50,965 nucleotides of DNA from Clostridiales bacterium (lineage in GTDB: Bacteria > Bacillota > Clostridia > Oscillospirales > Oscillospiraceae), in contig JAJUHC010000020.1 of assembly GCA_029268065.1 (NCBI GenBank), forward strand, positions 1-50,965, in the 5' to 3' direction. A program made the translations under genes and the position numbers. Of the stretch, positions 33,439-42,617 are shown piece after piece. Positions within the stretch are counted from its first letter, which is position 1. The number at the start of each line of letters is the position of its first letter. Below the pieces are notes generated by a model. The model did not search any database. It was not told the origin of the DNA and was given only the letters and a program-made list of their open reading frames with translations.

Positions 33439-34842
33439 GTGTACAGAGAAAAGATAGACGCATATTTTGAGGCGAATGCCGGCAGAATGACAGACGCCGT
33501 GAGAAGGCTCATCAGGATAAAAAGCGTCCGAGAGGAGCCGCTTATCGGCATGCCCTTCGGCGAGGGAGTATCGAAAGCGCTCGGCGAAGCTCTGAAGATC
33601 GCCTCCGAGCTGGAATTTTCGCCGGTAAATCTGGATAATTACGTCGGTTTTACAGATATTAACGACAAGGAGACTGAGCTTTGCGTAATCGCTCACCTCG
33701 ACACGGTGCCTGAGGGCTGCGGCTGGACAAAACCGCCCTTCGAGGGCATTGTCGAGGAAGGCAAAATATACGGAAGAGGAGCGCAGGACGACAAGGGGCC
33801 TGCAATGGCGGCCCTGTTTGCGATGGCGGCGGCAAGGGAGATTGAGCCTGCGCTTTCCAAAAACGCGAGGCTCGTTTTCGGAACCTCGGAGGAGACCGGG
33901 GGCGAGGATCTCAGGTATTACTTTAAGCACGAAAAGAAAGCTCCTATGACCTTTACTCCCGATGCCGATTTTCCCGTAATCAATATCGAAAAGGGGCGCT
34001 GGGCGCCTGCGTTCGGTGCTTCCTGGGAGGAAAGCGCGGCGCTGCCGCGCATAGTGTCGCTAAGGGGCGGAGACACGGTAAATCTCGTCCCGCATGAGTC
34101 GACCGCCGTCGTCGAGGGCCTTGACATGGAGGTCCTGGAGGAGTTCGCCGACATGATAGCCGAGTATACGGGCGCAGAGTTCGAGTTTGAGGAAGACGGA
34201 GACTTAATAAAAATAAGGGCTAAGGGCAGAAACGCCCATGCGGCCGAGCCTCAGAACGGAAACAACGCCCTGACGGCGATGCTTTTTCTGCTCTCTCACC
34301 TCGTTTTCGCGAAAAGCGAAGGCTTTTCGATGATATGCACGCTCAATTCGCTTTTCCCGCACGGCGACTTCCTCGGAAAAGAGCTTGGAATAGCGATGAG
34401 AGACGAGCTCTCCGGGGAGCTGACGCTAAACCTGTCGCAGATGGACTATAATCTGACCGGCTTTTCGGCCAGGTTTGATTGCCGCTTCCCGCTTTGCGGC
34501 ACAAGGGAAAGCGTCGCGGAGGCGGCGAAAAAAGCGCTGGAGGAAAAGGGCATCGGTATAACGGGCACGGACGAGCTTATTGAGCCTCACCACACGCCGG
34601 AGGATTCGAATTTTGTTAAGACGCTTCTCAGGGCCTACGAGGACTACACGGGAAATAAAGGACGCTGTTCGGCCACGGGCGGCGGGACCTATGTCCACGG
34701 CATAGATGGCGCTGTCGCCTTCGGCTGTTCGATGCCCGGAGTCGACAACAGGATGCACGGAGCAGATGAATTCGCGGTGATAGACGATCTCATAACCAGC
34801 GCGAAAATATTCACGCAGGTCATACTGGAAATCTGCAGATAA
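33439..34842 (+). CDS. pepV: M20 dipeptidase, PepV-like
   Basis: 467 residues from GTG at 33439 with GGAGGG upstream. Zinc-binding residues: His and Asp in VIAHLDTVPEG, Asp in GRGAQDDKGP, the catalytic Glu pair in GTSEETGG, Asp in TPDADFP, and the terminal His near MPGVDNRMHGADEF. The lid domain lies in the middle (residues ~190-380). Length and order match PepV-type Xaa-His/beta-Ala-His dipeptidases that recycle peptides in the cytoplasm. Second gene of the tex operon. Confidence 0.9.
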   Translation: MYREKIDAYFEANAGRMTDAVRRLIRIKSVREEPLIGMPFGEGVSKALGEALKIASELEFSPVNLDNYVGFTDINDKETELCVIAHLDTVPEGCGWTKPPFEGIVEEGKIYGRGAQDDKGPAMAALFAMAAAREIEPALSKNARLVFGTSEETGGEDLRYYFKHEKKAPMTFTPDADFPVINIEKGRWAPAFGASWEESAALPRIVSLRGGDTVNLVPHESTAVVEGLDMEVLEEFADMIAEYTGAEFEFEEDGDLIKIRAKGRNAHAAEPQNGNNALTAMLFLLSHLVFAKSEGFSMICTLNSLFPHGDFLGKELGIAMRDELSGELTLNLSQMDYNLTGFSARFDCRFPLCGTRESVAEAAKKALEEKGIGITGTDELIEPHHTPEDSNFVKTLLRAYEDYTGNKGRCSATGGGTYVHGIDGAVAFGCSMPGVDNRMHGADEFAVIDDLITSAKIFTQVILEICR

Positions 34843-34852
34843 GGAAAAAGCT

Positions 34853-35512
34853 ATGATTACTTCAAACGATATTAAGAATAACGAGGCGATAAACACCTAC
34901 ATCCGCAAGGCGGACGAATCCCTGATTGCGCTCGGCTACACCGAGCACAGCTTCGCGCACGTCACAAAGGTCGCGGAAACGGCAAAATACATACTGGAAA
35001 CGCTGGGCTATGAGGAACGGGACTGCGAGCTCGCGTGGATAGCGGGCTATCTCCACGACATCGGCAACCTTATAAACCGATGCGACCACGCGCAGAGCGG
35101 AGCCGTCATGGCCTTTCGCATACTCGATAATATGGGCATGACCGCAGATGAGATAGCGACCATCGTCACAGCGATAGGGAATCACGACGAGGGGACGGCG
35201 GAGTCGGTGAACCCGATAGCGGCGGCGCTCATACTCGCTGACAAAACAGATGTGCGACGCAGCCGCGTAAGGAACAGCGATGTCGCCACCTTCGACATAC
35301 ACGACAGGGTAAACTACTCCGTCAAAAAATCCATAACGAAGATAAACGAGGAAAAAACCATCATTAAGCTGAAGCTCACGATAGACCCGAAGTACGGAAC
35401 GGTCATGGACTATTTTGAAATATTTCTCCAGCGCATGACGCTCTGCCGCAAGGCGGCTGAGAGGCTGGGACTGCAGTTCAAGCTCATCATAAACGAACAG
35501 CAGCTGCTGTGA
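34853..35512 (+). CDS. HD-domain phosphohydrolase
   Basis: 219 residues. HD signature: His in HSFAHVTKVAETA, His-Asp in AGYLHDIGNL, second His in CDHAQSG and a later Asp in ILADKTDVRRSR. These give the metal site of a small HD phosphohydrolase. Substrate (nucleotide or signalling nucleotide) not readable. Translation begins 10 bases after the PepV stop, so it is part of the tex operon. Confidence 0.85.
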   Translation: MITSNDIKNNEAINTYIRKADESLIALGYTEHSFAHVTKVAETAKYILETLGYEERDCELAWIAGYLHDIGNLINRCDHAQSGAVMAFRILDNMGMTADEIATIVTAIGNHDEGTAESVNPIAAALILADKTDVRRSRVRNSDVATFDIHDRVNYSVKKSITKINEEKTIIKLKLTIDPKYGTVMDYFEIFLQRMTLCRKAAERLGLQFKLIINEQQLL

Positions 35513-35527
35513 AAAGGAGATGTAAAA

Positions 35528-36232
35528 ATGGAAAATCCCTATGCGATCAACAAAATCGGCGACGGCTTCTGGGCGATAGAGGAGCGCGGGGTGTTTATGT
35601 ACCTGGTCGAGGGCAGGGACAAGGCTATGCTGGTCGATACCGGCTTCGGCGGCGGAGATTTAAAAGCGCTGGTCGAGGGCCTGACAGGAAAGCCTGTTTT
35701 CGTCGCTATCACCCACGCGGACCCAGACCATACCGGAGGCTGCGGGCAGTTTTCAGAGATCTATATGCATCCCTCAGATTTCGGCCGTTATTATGAAAGA
35801 CCTGAGAACAAGGAAAAGCTCATTCCCGCGTGGGAGGGCGACGTATTTGACCTGGGCGCGAGAAAATTCGAGGTCGTACATATTCCCGGTCACACGCCGG
35901 GCAGCATCGTTTTGTTCGACAGAGCGAACCGGATGATAATCTCCGGCGACTCGTTCCAGTACGGCGGCATCTTCATGTTCGGGAGCGGCAGGAATTTTGC
36001 GGCTTTCGAGGCCTCTGTTAACAAGATGCTGAAAATAAGGGACGGCATAGCGGAAATCTACCCGGGTCACGACGGCTACCCTGTGACGAACGGAGTTTTT
36101 GATGATTTGCTGGAAGGCCTGAGGATACTCAAAACGGGCGCCGTTGAGGGCAGGGACACGGGAAGACCCATGCCAGCAAAGCTTTACGAGTGCGGCAGGG
36201 TGAAATTTTTCATCGGGAATCAGACCACATAG
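35528..36232 (+). CDS. MBL-fold metallo-hydrolase
   Basis: 234 residues. Motifs THADPDHTGG, IPGHTPGS and SGDSFQ, and a terminal YPGHD, give a complete metallo-beta-lactamase metal site of the glyoxalase-II-like type. Last gene of the tex operon, with AAGGAGATG upstream. Its 3' end overlaps the convergent splB by 13 bases. Only distantly similar to the MBL protein at 1087, and lacking its C-terminal tail domain. Confidence 0.87.
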   Translation: MENPYAINKIGDGFWAIEERGVFMYLVEGRDKAMLVDTGFGGGDLKALVEGLTGKPVFVAITHADPDHTGGCGQFSEIYMHPSDFGRYYERPENKEKLIPAWEGDVFDLGARKFEVVHIPGHTPGSIVLFDRANRMIISGDSFQYGGIFMFGSGRNFAAFEASVNKMLKIRDGIAEIYPGHDGYPVTNGVFDDLLEGLRILKTGAVEGRDTGRPMPAKLYECGRVKFFIGNQTT

Positions 36233-37230
36233 AGCACCGGCATAGCGCCGAGCGAATTTGCTATACGTTTACGGAGAAACGCCTCGCCTTCGGCGCGGGG
36301 CGTTTCCTTATAGCAGTATTTGCCGCGGCCCCTGCCGGTCATGCGCTCCTTGTCGAAGAGACTTACGGCGCCCGGAAAAGCCTCGGTATTTATTATGTTT
36401 TGCACATAGCTGTAAGTCATGAAGATTATCTCAATGAAGGCCTGCCTCTTAACCTTTTCAGTAAGCTCCGCCTTCATTGTTTCGATGAGCTCGGCGTACA
36501 TCTTCTCCCAGTCCGGCAGCATAATGACGGGCGCGAGCAGTATGCCCACCTTGTAGCCCGCCTCGCACATTTCGTTGAGCGCTCTTATGCGCTCCGAGAG
36601 GCGAGCGGTGCCGAGCTCGACCTTCCTTATGATTTCCTCGGGGTTGAGGCTCATCCTGAAGATGGTTCTTCCGCCGTGGCGGAGCTTAAGAAGCGGCTCG
36701 ACCATCGAAAACTTGGTGGGGAAGGTGATGCTGCCGGCTCCGCCCTCCGCGAAACGCTCTATGGTCCATGGGAGATTTCCGGTCACCTCGTTTTCAAGCA
36801 CAAGGTCGCTGTTGCTGCCTATCTCAAAGGTCTGGGGGACTAGGGAAGCCTTCGCCCTGCGAATCAGGGTATCCATCATCTGTTCACGGTTGACGAATAC
36901 GCGGAGGTAGGAACACTTATTGTAATTGCAGACAAGGTAGCAGTAAAGGCACATCGCGGCGCAGCCGGAGGAGGTGTAGGGCACAAGCCAGTCCGAAACC
37001 TTGTGGTTCGGAACGTACTTATGAGTCTTGCGGACGCCGACTATAAGATGGCGTTTGAGCTGTGCGAATTCTCGGTTCTCACTTTTTTGCATTTCCGGTA
37101 TTCCATTGTGGCTTTGAATCTCGTGCCAGGGCAGGTAACCGTATTTTGCTTTAAGTTCCCGCCCCAGGGGGAAATTAAGCGCCTCCGGCTCATAAAAAAC
37201 CGCGTCCGGAAAGCCTGTCAGGTTTATCAT
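36220..37230 (-). CDS. splB: Spore photoproduct lyase (radical SAM)
   Basis: 336 residues from ATG at 37230 with GGGGAGTG upstream. The radical-SAM cluster is the SplB-type C-x3-C-x2-C in SSGCAAMCLYCYL, and the flanking HKVSDWLVPYTSSGC is characteristic. The enzyme directly reverses the spore photoproduct in DNA with a 5'-deoxyadenosyl radical. Its presence implies, but does not prove, endospore formation. The family's additional active-site cysteine may be the one at KYCYKE near residue 300. Confidence 0.9.
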   Translation of the reverse strand: MINLTGFPDAVFYEPEALNFPLGRELKAKYGYLPWHEIQSHNGIPEMQKSENREFAQLKRHLIVGVRKTHKYVPNHKVSDWLVPYTSSGCAAMCLYCYLVCNYNKCSYLRVFVNREQMMDTLIRRAKASLVPQTFEIGSNSDLVLENEVTGNLPWTIERFAEGGAGSITFPTKFSMVEPLLKLRHGGRTIFRMSLNPEEIIRKVELGTARLSERIRALNEMCEAGYKVGILLAPVIMLPDWEKMYAELIETMKAELTEKVKRQAFIEIIFMTYSYVQNIINTEAFPGAVSLFDKERMTGRGRGKYCYKETPRAEGEAFLRKRIANSLGAMPVLYVV

Positions 37231-37360
37231 ATTATCACTCCCCGGATAGCATTTGCAAAGACGGCGAAAAAACAATAGAAAAAAATGAAAAATCAGCCAA
37301 AAAAAGCTGATTTGAGAGATAATTTACTTTTTGTTAAAAGTGCCGAAATATAATGTGTGA

Positions 37361-37366
37361 TATAAT
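37361..37366 (+). promoter_or_regulatory. Extended -10 promoter of the J-domain gene
   Basis: TGATATAAT: extended -10 TGn followed by TATAAT at 37361-37366, 38 bases before the ATG. No good -35. AAATCAGC/GCTGATTT forms a hairpin upstream at ~37290-37312. Confidence 0.45.
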
Positions 37367-37404
37367 AATCCGAGAAGGTCAGAAGGAGGGCGAAGACTCA
37401 ATAA

Positions 37405-38052
37405 ATGGATTACTATGATATCATCGGCGTCCCTCCGTCCGCCTCCGCCGAGGAAATAAAAAACGCATACAAGCAGCAGGTGAAGTTTTTCCACCCCGAT
37501 TTGAAAAACGTATCGAAAGAAGTAGCCGAAATCAAGACCCGGCAGCTTAACGAGGCCTACGACATATTAAAGGACCCGGAAAAGCGGAGGGTATATGACG
37601 CGCTGAGAAAGCTGAAGGAGGAGGGAAAGCTGAATAATCCTGCTCCGCCGCCGCCCGACCAAAAGACCGGAGCATACCGCAAGCGGGGACGCCGCCAGCC
37701 GAGAGCAAACGGTATTTTGGCAAACAAGGCTACCTTCTGGCTGACGGCCTTCGTGCTGACGGCGGTGTTTTTCCTTGTTCTGCTCAGCCTTATGAGGGAC
37801 ATAAGCATAAAGGTTATTCCGCCTTCCGCGCAGAATGTGGTTTTAACCTCGTCGCCATCGGTGAAAGTTTCTGCGCCTCCCGGCCTCTCTAAGCGCACGA
37901 TCAGGGGGCGCGATGAAAACACGATAGTGTATGTGAGCGGCGGCAGGATACATTTGGACGAGAATTGTTCGGGTATGACAAAATATACTCTGATGACGCT
38001 CGGACAGGCATACGACAGGGGCTTCGCCTTCTGCGAGCTCTGCTTCAACTGA
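37405..38052 (+). CDS. J-domain membrane protein
   Basis: 215 residues. Residues 1-70 are a DnaJ J-domain with HPD (FFHPDLKN), which would stimulate a DnaK-type Hsp70. A basic linker, one membrane helix (~110-132) and an outer domain follow. The outer domain ends in IHLDENCSGMTKYTLMTLGQ and FCELCF, three cysteines in a pattern that could bind metal or haem. It is not a complete DnaJ: no G/F region and no zinc-finger repeats. Its stop is at 38052, and the hairpin that would be its terminator is interrupted by R1 copy 3. Confidence 0.85.
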   Translation: MDYYDIIGVPPSASAEEIKNAYKQQVKFFHPDLKNVSKEVAEIKTRQLNEAYDILKDPEKRRVYDALRKLKEEGKLNNPAPPPPDQKTGAYRKRGRRQPRANGILANKATFWLTAFVLTAVFFLVLLSLMRDISIKVIPPSAQNVVLTSSPSVKVSAPPGLSKRTIRGRDENTIVYVSGGRIHLDENCSGMTKYTLMTLGQAYDRGFAFCELCFN

Positions 38053-38053
38053 T

Positions 38054-38294
38054 AAAAGGCTCCCCAATTTGGGGAGCCTTTGGAGCTTGTCGAAAAAGTG
38101 TTTTCGACAAGCTTCCAGGGGGCATCCAATGCCCCCTAGATTCGCGGCTAAAGCCGCGATACCCCCGGTCGCGCACAATTGCGCGGGCTGAGGTATTTTT
38201 CCGAGAAGTGAATTCCCGGAAAAATAGATTTAAATATCCCTGCGAGGGAGTTTTTTGACAGTCTGAAAAGGCTCCCCGATTTGGGGAGCCTTTG
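38054..38294 (-). repeat. R1 element copy 3 with duplicated terminator hairpin
   Basis: Reverse orientation. The core 38082-38266 reads, on the minus strand, CAGACTGTCAAAAAA through the same six hairpins as copy 1 to a GCTTGTCG/CGACAAGC end stem. The 29-base hairpin AAAAGGCTCCCC-loop-GGGGAGCCTTTG at 38054-38082 is repeated at 38266-38294 with one loop change. The left copy begins two bases after the J-domain stop codon, so it is the gene's own terminator. Confidence 0.87.
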
Positions 38295-38300
38295 ACGTGT

Positions 38301-38864
38301 TCAGCTTATGTTGCCTTTTCCCAGCCTGATTTGGATTATCAGATGCCCAGCGGTAGTGAGAAATTCTGATTCCGTATCCTTGAAGGGAAGAGAGGTGAAA
38401 TTGGGCTTCCGGTAGAGCCTGGGTTCCCTCTGGAAAATCAGTTCGCCGGTAAAATGCAGGAATTCGTGGTACAGCATCGCGTCGTCTATTTCATTCACAA
38501 TCGAAATCTCTCGCGATATCAGATCGGAAACGCCGAATTTCCTCAGAATCGTATCGTGCATGCGGTCTTCTATGATTCGGTATTCCGGCAGCTCAGCCTT
38601 TATCGGCCTCGTGACATCTGAAACGTATGCCTCACCCGCGTCGTGAAGCAGGCACGCAAGCTGTACGCGCAGGCTGAGTTCGCGAGCCTTTGCCTCCGCC
38701 GCACAGTTGAGCGAGTGGCGGGCGACAGAGAAGAACTCAGGGAAATGACCGTTAGCCCTGCAGAGCAGGGATAGCGAGTGAGCTATGTCCTCTAGTTTGA
38801 TGCTTTTCTCATCGGGGAAGACTGGATCGAATGAGATTCCTGAAAACGTTCTGATGTAACCCAT
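38301..38864 (-). CDS. HD-domain hydrolase, YfbR/phage type
   Basis: 187 residues, ATG preceded by GGAG. HD residues: His in VARHSLNCA, His-Asp in LACLLHDAGEAYVSD and a late Asp in NEIDDAML. The segment DVTRPIKAELPEY is typical of the nucleotidase-like HD proteins found in bacteria and phages. Probably acts on nucleoside monophosphates (inference). Convergent with R1 copy 3. Confidence 0.78.
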   Translation of the reverse strand: MGYIRTFSGISFDPVFPDEKSIKLEDIAHSLSLLCRANGHFPEFFSVARHSLNCAAEAKARELSLRVQLACLLHDAGEAYVSDVTRPIKAELPEYRIIEDRMHDTILRKFGVSDLISREISIVNEIDDAMLYHEFLHFTGELIFQREPRLYRKPNFTSLPFKDTESEFLTTAGHLIIQIRLGKGNIS

Positions 38865-38921
38865 ATTTTTCTCCGTATAATTGTATTTTACATATATGCG
38901 AAGTGGAAATTAAGCTATTGA

Positions 38922-39000
38922 GCCGTGTTCTGCGGTTTCGATTCTTCGGGGCGGCAGTAAAACGGCTTGCTTTGAGCGCACGCCCTCGGAGAGGGAGCAT
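38922..39000 (+). repeat. R2 dispersed repeat, copy 2
   Basis: A 79-base stretch from GCCGTGTTC to GGGAGCAT, matching 944-1023 in the same orientation. Lies between the HD gene and motB. Not next to an R1 element here, so R2 is independent. Confidence 0.7.
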
Positions 39001-39082
39001 GGGGCAGCCTTACGACATTGTACGACATTATACCATAAATTTTGCGGTTGTGTACATATATATTTTAAAGATTTTAGCAAAA

Positions 39083-39110
39083 CCAGGACACCATGAATAC
39101 GGTATCCCGG
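39083..39110 (-). terminator. Imperfect hairpin after motB
   Basis: CCGGGATACC and GGTGTCCTGG arms, imperfect, 12 bases beyond the motB stop; TTTTGC follows on the minus strand. Confidence 0.45.
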
Positions 39111-39121
39111 CTTTAGCGGCA

Positions 39122-39919
39122 TTATTTTTCAACGACCAGTATTTCCACCCTGTTGTTCCTTTTGCGTTCGCTTTCCGCGGCGTTATCAGCGGCAGGCTTG
39201 TATTCGCCGTACCCGATTGCGACGAACCTGCCTGGACTCAGCGAGCAGGAGTCTGTGAAATACCTCAGGACCTTAACGGCGCGGTCGCATGAAAGCTCCC
39301 AGTTGGACTGGTAATCGCCGTTTTTTATCGGTACGCTGTCGGTATGTCCTGATATTACTATGTTGTTGCCGAGGCTTTTGAAATAGGCGGCGAAGTCGTT
39401 CAGCAGAGCGTGGGCTTCAGTCTTGAGCTTAGAGCTTCCGCTCTCAAAAAGCGAGTCCGCCTGAATGACGAATTTTATGCCCTCTGCAGTCTGACTGTGC
39501 TCCAAAGCCTTGAGGCTTGCGGGCGGGCTCAGATATTTATTAAGTTCCTCTTTTACAGGGGGAAGAGAGGTTTCTTTTGAGTCCTGCTTGTTCTCGGAAG
39601 GAGCGTTTTCGACAGGAGCCTTGGCGGAACTTTTCTCCGAATCCGGTTTTTGGGAGGGAGAAACGTATGCTTGAGTGACATTCTCCGTTTCGGTCGATGC
39701 CGTCTCGTGGATAGAAGCCTTAACAGACGCAAGCTGCGCCTCGGCGTAAGAGGCATCCGCCCTGGCCTTTTCGACCATTCCCTTCGCTTTAAAGGCGGTC
39801 ATCACAAACAAAAGTATGAATAAAAGAACGAGGCCGGTCATCATGTCCGCGTATGAAATAAGCCAGCTGCCTTCGGCGGGCTCGAGATCCCTGCCGTTAC
39901 GCGACGTATTCTTTCCCAT
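39122..39919 (-). CDS. motB: Flagellar motor stator MotB
   Basis: 265 residues. One N-terminal membrane helix with the proton-binding aspartate in SWLISYADMMTGLVLLF, a Glu/Lys/Pro-rich periplasmic-side linker, and a C-terminal OmpA/MotB peptidoglycan-binding domain (VISGHTDSVPIKNGDYQSNW, ending SERKRNNRVEI). Forms the ion-conducting stator with MotA. The start codon lies inside the end of motA (23-base overlap), with AAAGGA upstream. No other flagellar gene is in the window. Confidence 0.92.
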   Translation of the reverse strand: MGKNTSRNGRDLEPAEGSWLISYADMMTGLVLLFILLFVMTAFKAKGMVEKARADASYAEAQLASVKASIHETASTETENVTQAYVSPSQKPDSEKSSAKAPVENAPSENKQDSKETSLPPVKEELNKYLSPPASLKALEHSQTAEGIKFVIQADSLFESGSSKLKTEAHALLNDFAAYFKSLGNNIVISGHTDSVPIKNGDYQSNWELSCDRAVKVLRYFTDSCSLSPGRFVAIGYGEYKPAADNAAESERKRNNRVEILVVEK

Positions 39920-40772
39920 TTTTCTTGTCCTTTGTCTTTACATACCCGGCCGAATTCAGGCCTTTTACTTCATTGATATGCACGACCTCGTACTGAAGCC
40001 TCTCGGCGGGGGTCAGGAAGGGCTTTATGCTGTCCTCAAGCACGTTGGGTGTCAGGCCGCGGCTAAGTCCCACGACGCCCTCAAGTATCATTTCCATTCT
40101 GTTTATTTCGTTCTGGTTTTTTATGTCAAGCTTGTTAGCCAGCGGAGAGAAGACCATATTGGCGAGAATTACCCCGTAAAAGGAGGTGACGACGACCGTA
40201 GCGAAGGATTCCCCGAACCTGTCGATGTCGTTGAAGGTTGTCATCATATGAACAAGACCGATAAAGGTCCCCATCATCGCGATGGAAGGGGCAAGGTTGG
40301 CCCACATTCTGAAAAGCTGTATGCACTTTTTGTGTCGCTCGTTAGTCTTGTCGATTTCAAGTCCCATGATGTCGCGGATAGTGTCCTCGCCGAAGCCGTC
40401 GACAACCATCTGTATGCCTGATTTTATAAACTTGTCCTTGATTTTGTCAAAATTCCTTTCAAGCGTGAGGACGCCCTCTCGGCGGGCCTGCTTTGAGAGA
40501 TCGATGAAGAGCCTCATGAGCTCGGGCTTGGAAATCTCCTTGTTAAGAAAAGCGTTGCGGAGTATGGAGGGAACGCTTGCGATGGTGTTGAACTCAAAGG
40601 CCACCAGCAGGGCGGCGATCGGTCCGAAAACGCAGATAAAGACAGAGGGAATGTCTACGAATTTTACGAGACTTCCCGGAATATCGGCCCATCTTCCCCA
40701 TACAATGCTCATAAATACGACGAACGCGGCGCCGATGAGTCCGATTGCGGTTGTTAGATCGAATTTTTTCAT
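39897..40772 (-). CDS. motA: Flagellar motor stator MotA
   Basis: 291 residues with four membrane helices. The cytoplasmic loop carries the torque segment (EGVLTLERNFDKIKDKFI), and the GTFIGLVHMM helix with its TM4 partner is typical of MotA. Slightly longer than the usual ~260 residues. Translation of motB starts before motA ends. Proton- or sodium-type cannot be settled from this. Confidence 0.92.
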   Translation of the reverse strand: MKKFDLTTAIGLIGAAFVVFMSIVWGRWADIPGSLVKFVDIPSVFICVFGPIAALLVAFEFNTIASVPSILRNAFLNKEISKPELMRLFIDLSKQARREGVLTLERNFDKIKDKFIKSGIQMVVDGFGEDTIRDIMGLEIDKTNERHKKCIQLFRMWANLAPSIAMMGTFIGLVHMMTTFNDIDRFGESFATVVVTSFYGVILANMVFSPLANKLDIKNQNEINRMEMILEGVVGLSRGLTPNVLEDSIKPFLTPAERLQYEVVHINEVKGLNSAGYVKTKDKKNGKEYVA

Positions 40773-40876
40773 TGTATCACCATAACCCGAACGTATGCAT
40801 CTACCCTTGATTAATTTATCGGATGATTTTATGAAAGCTTTACATTCCGGCCGGAATTTCAGGCAATATTTTGCCT

Positions 40877-40912
40877 AAAAAACCGGAGGCAGGGCCTGCA
40901 CCCCGCCTCCGG
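40877..40912 (-). terminator. Intrinsic terminator of the rubredoxin/flavodiiron operon
   Basis: A GC-rich stem CCGGAGGC with its complement (40883-40912), followed on the minus strand by TTTTTT (40882-40877). A second small palindrome AGGCAATATTTTGCCT lies at 40861-40876. Confidence 0.9.
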
Positions 40913-40923
40913 ATATCACAATG

Positions 40924-41085
40924 TTACGCTTCCTCCTCAAACTGGTCCTTGGATGCGCCGCAGACAGGGCAGGACCAGCTATCCGGAACGTCTTCCCATT
41001 TGGTTCCGGGAGCTACTCCGTTTTCCGGATCTCCCGCCGCCTCGTCGTAAACATAACCGCAGACAGAGCACTTGTACTTTTTCAT
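40924..41085 (-). CDS. rub: Rubredoxin
   Basis: 53 residues from the ATG at 41085, right after AGGAGGTTGCT. Two CxxCG/CPxCG pairs ([16 protein letters not shown] and [14 protein letters not shown]) hold a single iron atom. Normal length and sequence for a clostridial rubredoxin. It lies 37 bases after the flavodiiron protein and is the probable electron donor to it. Confidence 0.97.
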   Translation of the reverse strand: MKKYKCSVCGYVYDEAAGDPENGVAPGTKWEDVPDSWSCPVCGASKDQFEEEA

Positions 41086-41122
41086 AGCAACCTCCTGATT
41101 TATTTGAAGCAGTAAGCCGGTT

Positions 41123-42310
41123 TCATAGCTTTGAAGCAAGCTCCGAGCCGTACAGGCGGAGCTTTGCCGTCACATCGCCGTCAGGGACCCATGTCGTCCG
41201 GAAGCCCTCGTCCACAAGCTCAAATCCGGCTTTGGAGAGCTCGTCCCCGATCAGCCTGACGGCTTCGCCGCTCCAGCCGTAGCTGCCGAAGGCGGCCGCT
41301 TTTTTGCTTTTGAACTTCATACCGCGGATAAGATCCAAAATTCCGGCGATCGAATATAGATAGCCGTTGTTGACGGTGGGAGAACCCATAATAACCGCCT
41401 TGGAACGGAAGATTTCGGTGATTATGTCGGATTTGTCGGTCTTTGCGGAATTGAAAAGCCTGACCGTAACGGAGGAATCGGCGGCGCGTATGCCCTCCGC
41501 AATGGCCTCGGCCATTTTGCGCGTCGCGTTCCACATGGTGTCGTAAATGATGCTGATCTGGTTTTCCCGGTAGGCGTTTGCCCACTGGAGGTATTTGTCG
41601 ACTATCTGCATGGGGTTATCCTTCCAGATTACCCCATGGCTCGGGCATATCATGGAAATGGGAAGGTTCATGGCGATGATTTCTTTGATCTTCTTCTCCG
41701 CCATCTGGCTGAAGGGGGTGAGAATGTTGGCATAGTACTTCATCGCCTCCGCCTCCAGCTCGTGCGGGCCGACGGTGTCGTTGAAAAGCGATTCGGACGC
41801 AAAGTGCTGCCCAAAACCGTCGTTGCTGAAGAGGATGTTTTCTCCGCTCATGTAGGTGAACATAGTGTCGGGCCAATGAAGCATTGGCGCCTCGACAAAG
41901 GTCAGGGTGCTGCCGCCAAGGTCCAGCGTGTCTCCGGTCTTGACCGTAACGAAGTTCCAGTCCTCGTGGTATTGCCCCTTTAAGGACTTCACCGCGTTCG
42001 CGGTGCAGTATATCGGGGTTCCTGGTATCTCACGCATCAGCGCCGAAAGCGCTCCGCTGTGGTCTACTTCTCCGTGGTTTGCGATGATGCAGTCTATCGA
42101 GCCAAGGTCAATTTCTTCCTTAAGCTTTTTGACGAACTCCCTGTCGTAGGGCAGCCAGACCGTGTCTATGAGCGCGGTTTTCCTGTCGCGGATAAGATAA
42201 GAGTTGTATGACGAGCCTCTGAATGTGGAAAGCTCGTCGCCGTGAAATGTCCGGAGTTCCCAGTCTGTCTTGCCGACCCATGTAACCTTGTCAGTGATTT
42301 TCTTCCCCAT
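41123..42310 (-). CDS. fprA: Flavodiiron protein (FprA-type oxygen/NO reductase)
   Basis: 395 residues. N-terminal MBL-like diiron domain with NHGEVDHSG (H-x-E-x-D-H), His in [11 protein letters not shown], Asp in SNDGFGQH and His in CPSHG. The C-terminal flavodoxin domain begins at [20 protein letters not shown]. Reduces O2 to water or NO to N2O in anaerobes. In one transcript with rubredoxin; promoter 42408-42436. Confidence 0.95.
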   Translation of the reverse strand: MGKKITDKVTWVGKTDWELRTFHGDELSTFRGSSYNSYLIRDRKTALIDTVWLPYDREFVKKLKEEIDLGSIDCIIANHGEVDHSGALSALMREIPGTPIYCTANAVKSLKGQYHEDWNFVTVKTGDTLDLGGSTLTFVEAPMLHWPDTMFTYMSGENILFSNDGFGQHFASESLFNDTVGPHELEAEAMKYYANILTPFSQMAEKKIKEIIAMNLPISMICPSHGVIWKDNPMQIVDKYLQWANAYRENQISIIYDTMWNATRKMAEAIAEGIRAADSSVTVRLFNSAKTDKSDIITEIFRSKAVIMGSPTVNNGYLYSIAGILDLIRGMKFKSKKAAAFGSYGWSGEAVRLIGDELSKAGFELVDEGFRTTWVPDGDVTAKLRLYGSELASKL

Positions 42311-42407
42311 AATTGCCTCCTTTGCAGCAGCCGTATTTTCGCGGGCAGAATTGCCGGAGCGCGTCTGCGCGTTATCGAAAGACGGCGCCGCCGCATACGC
42401 ATATATG

Positions 42408-42436
42408 ATTATAACAAATGAGAAGAAATATTAACA
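42408..42436 (-). promoter_or_regulatory. Promoter of fprA-rub
   Basis: Minus strand TGTTAA (42436-42431), 17-base spacer, TATAAT (42413-42408). Confidence 0.6.
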
Positions 42437-42474
42437 TAATTTTTTTCCTAAAATTTTACTTGAAAGCGTAATAC

Positions 42475-42513
42475 GAGCGCAGCTCGGGAGCCATCAGCGC
42501 CGGGGCTGCGCTC
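42475..42513. other. Inverted repeat in the fprA / membrane-protein intergenic region
   Basis: GAGCGCAGC and its complement (42475-42483 and 42505-42513) around a 21-base centre. The 307-base gap otherwise holds the fprA promoter and an AT-rich stretch; no gene seen. Confidence 0.45.
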
Positions 42514-42617
42514 ATCGCCGCTCTTTGGGGTCAGCGGGGAAATGCAAAATAAGGTGAGTGTCGAAAAACCGGAATATAGAATATATTGTATAAAGAGGGA
42601 TATATAAGGAGGTGTTC

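Noticed and set aside
39122..40772. motAB as part of a flagellar island
   Set aside because: No flagellar gene is adjacent on either side; only the stator pair is present.
42475..42513. Inverted repeat as an R1 flank
   Set aside because: No R1 core next to it and the arms surround a 21-base centre.
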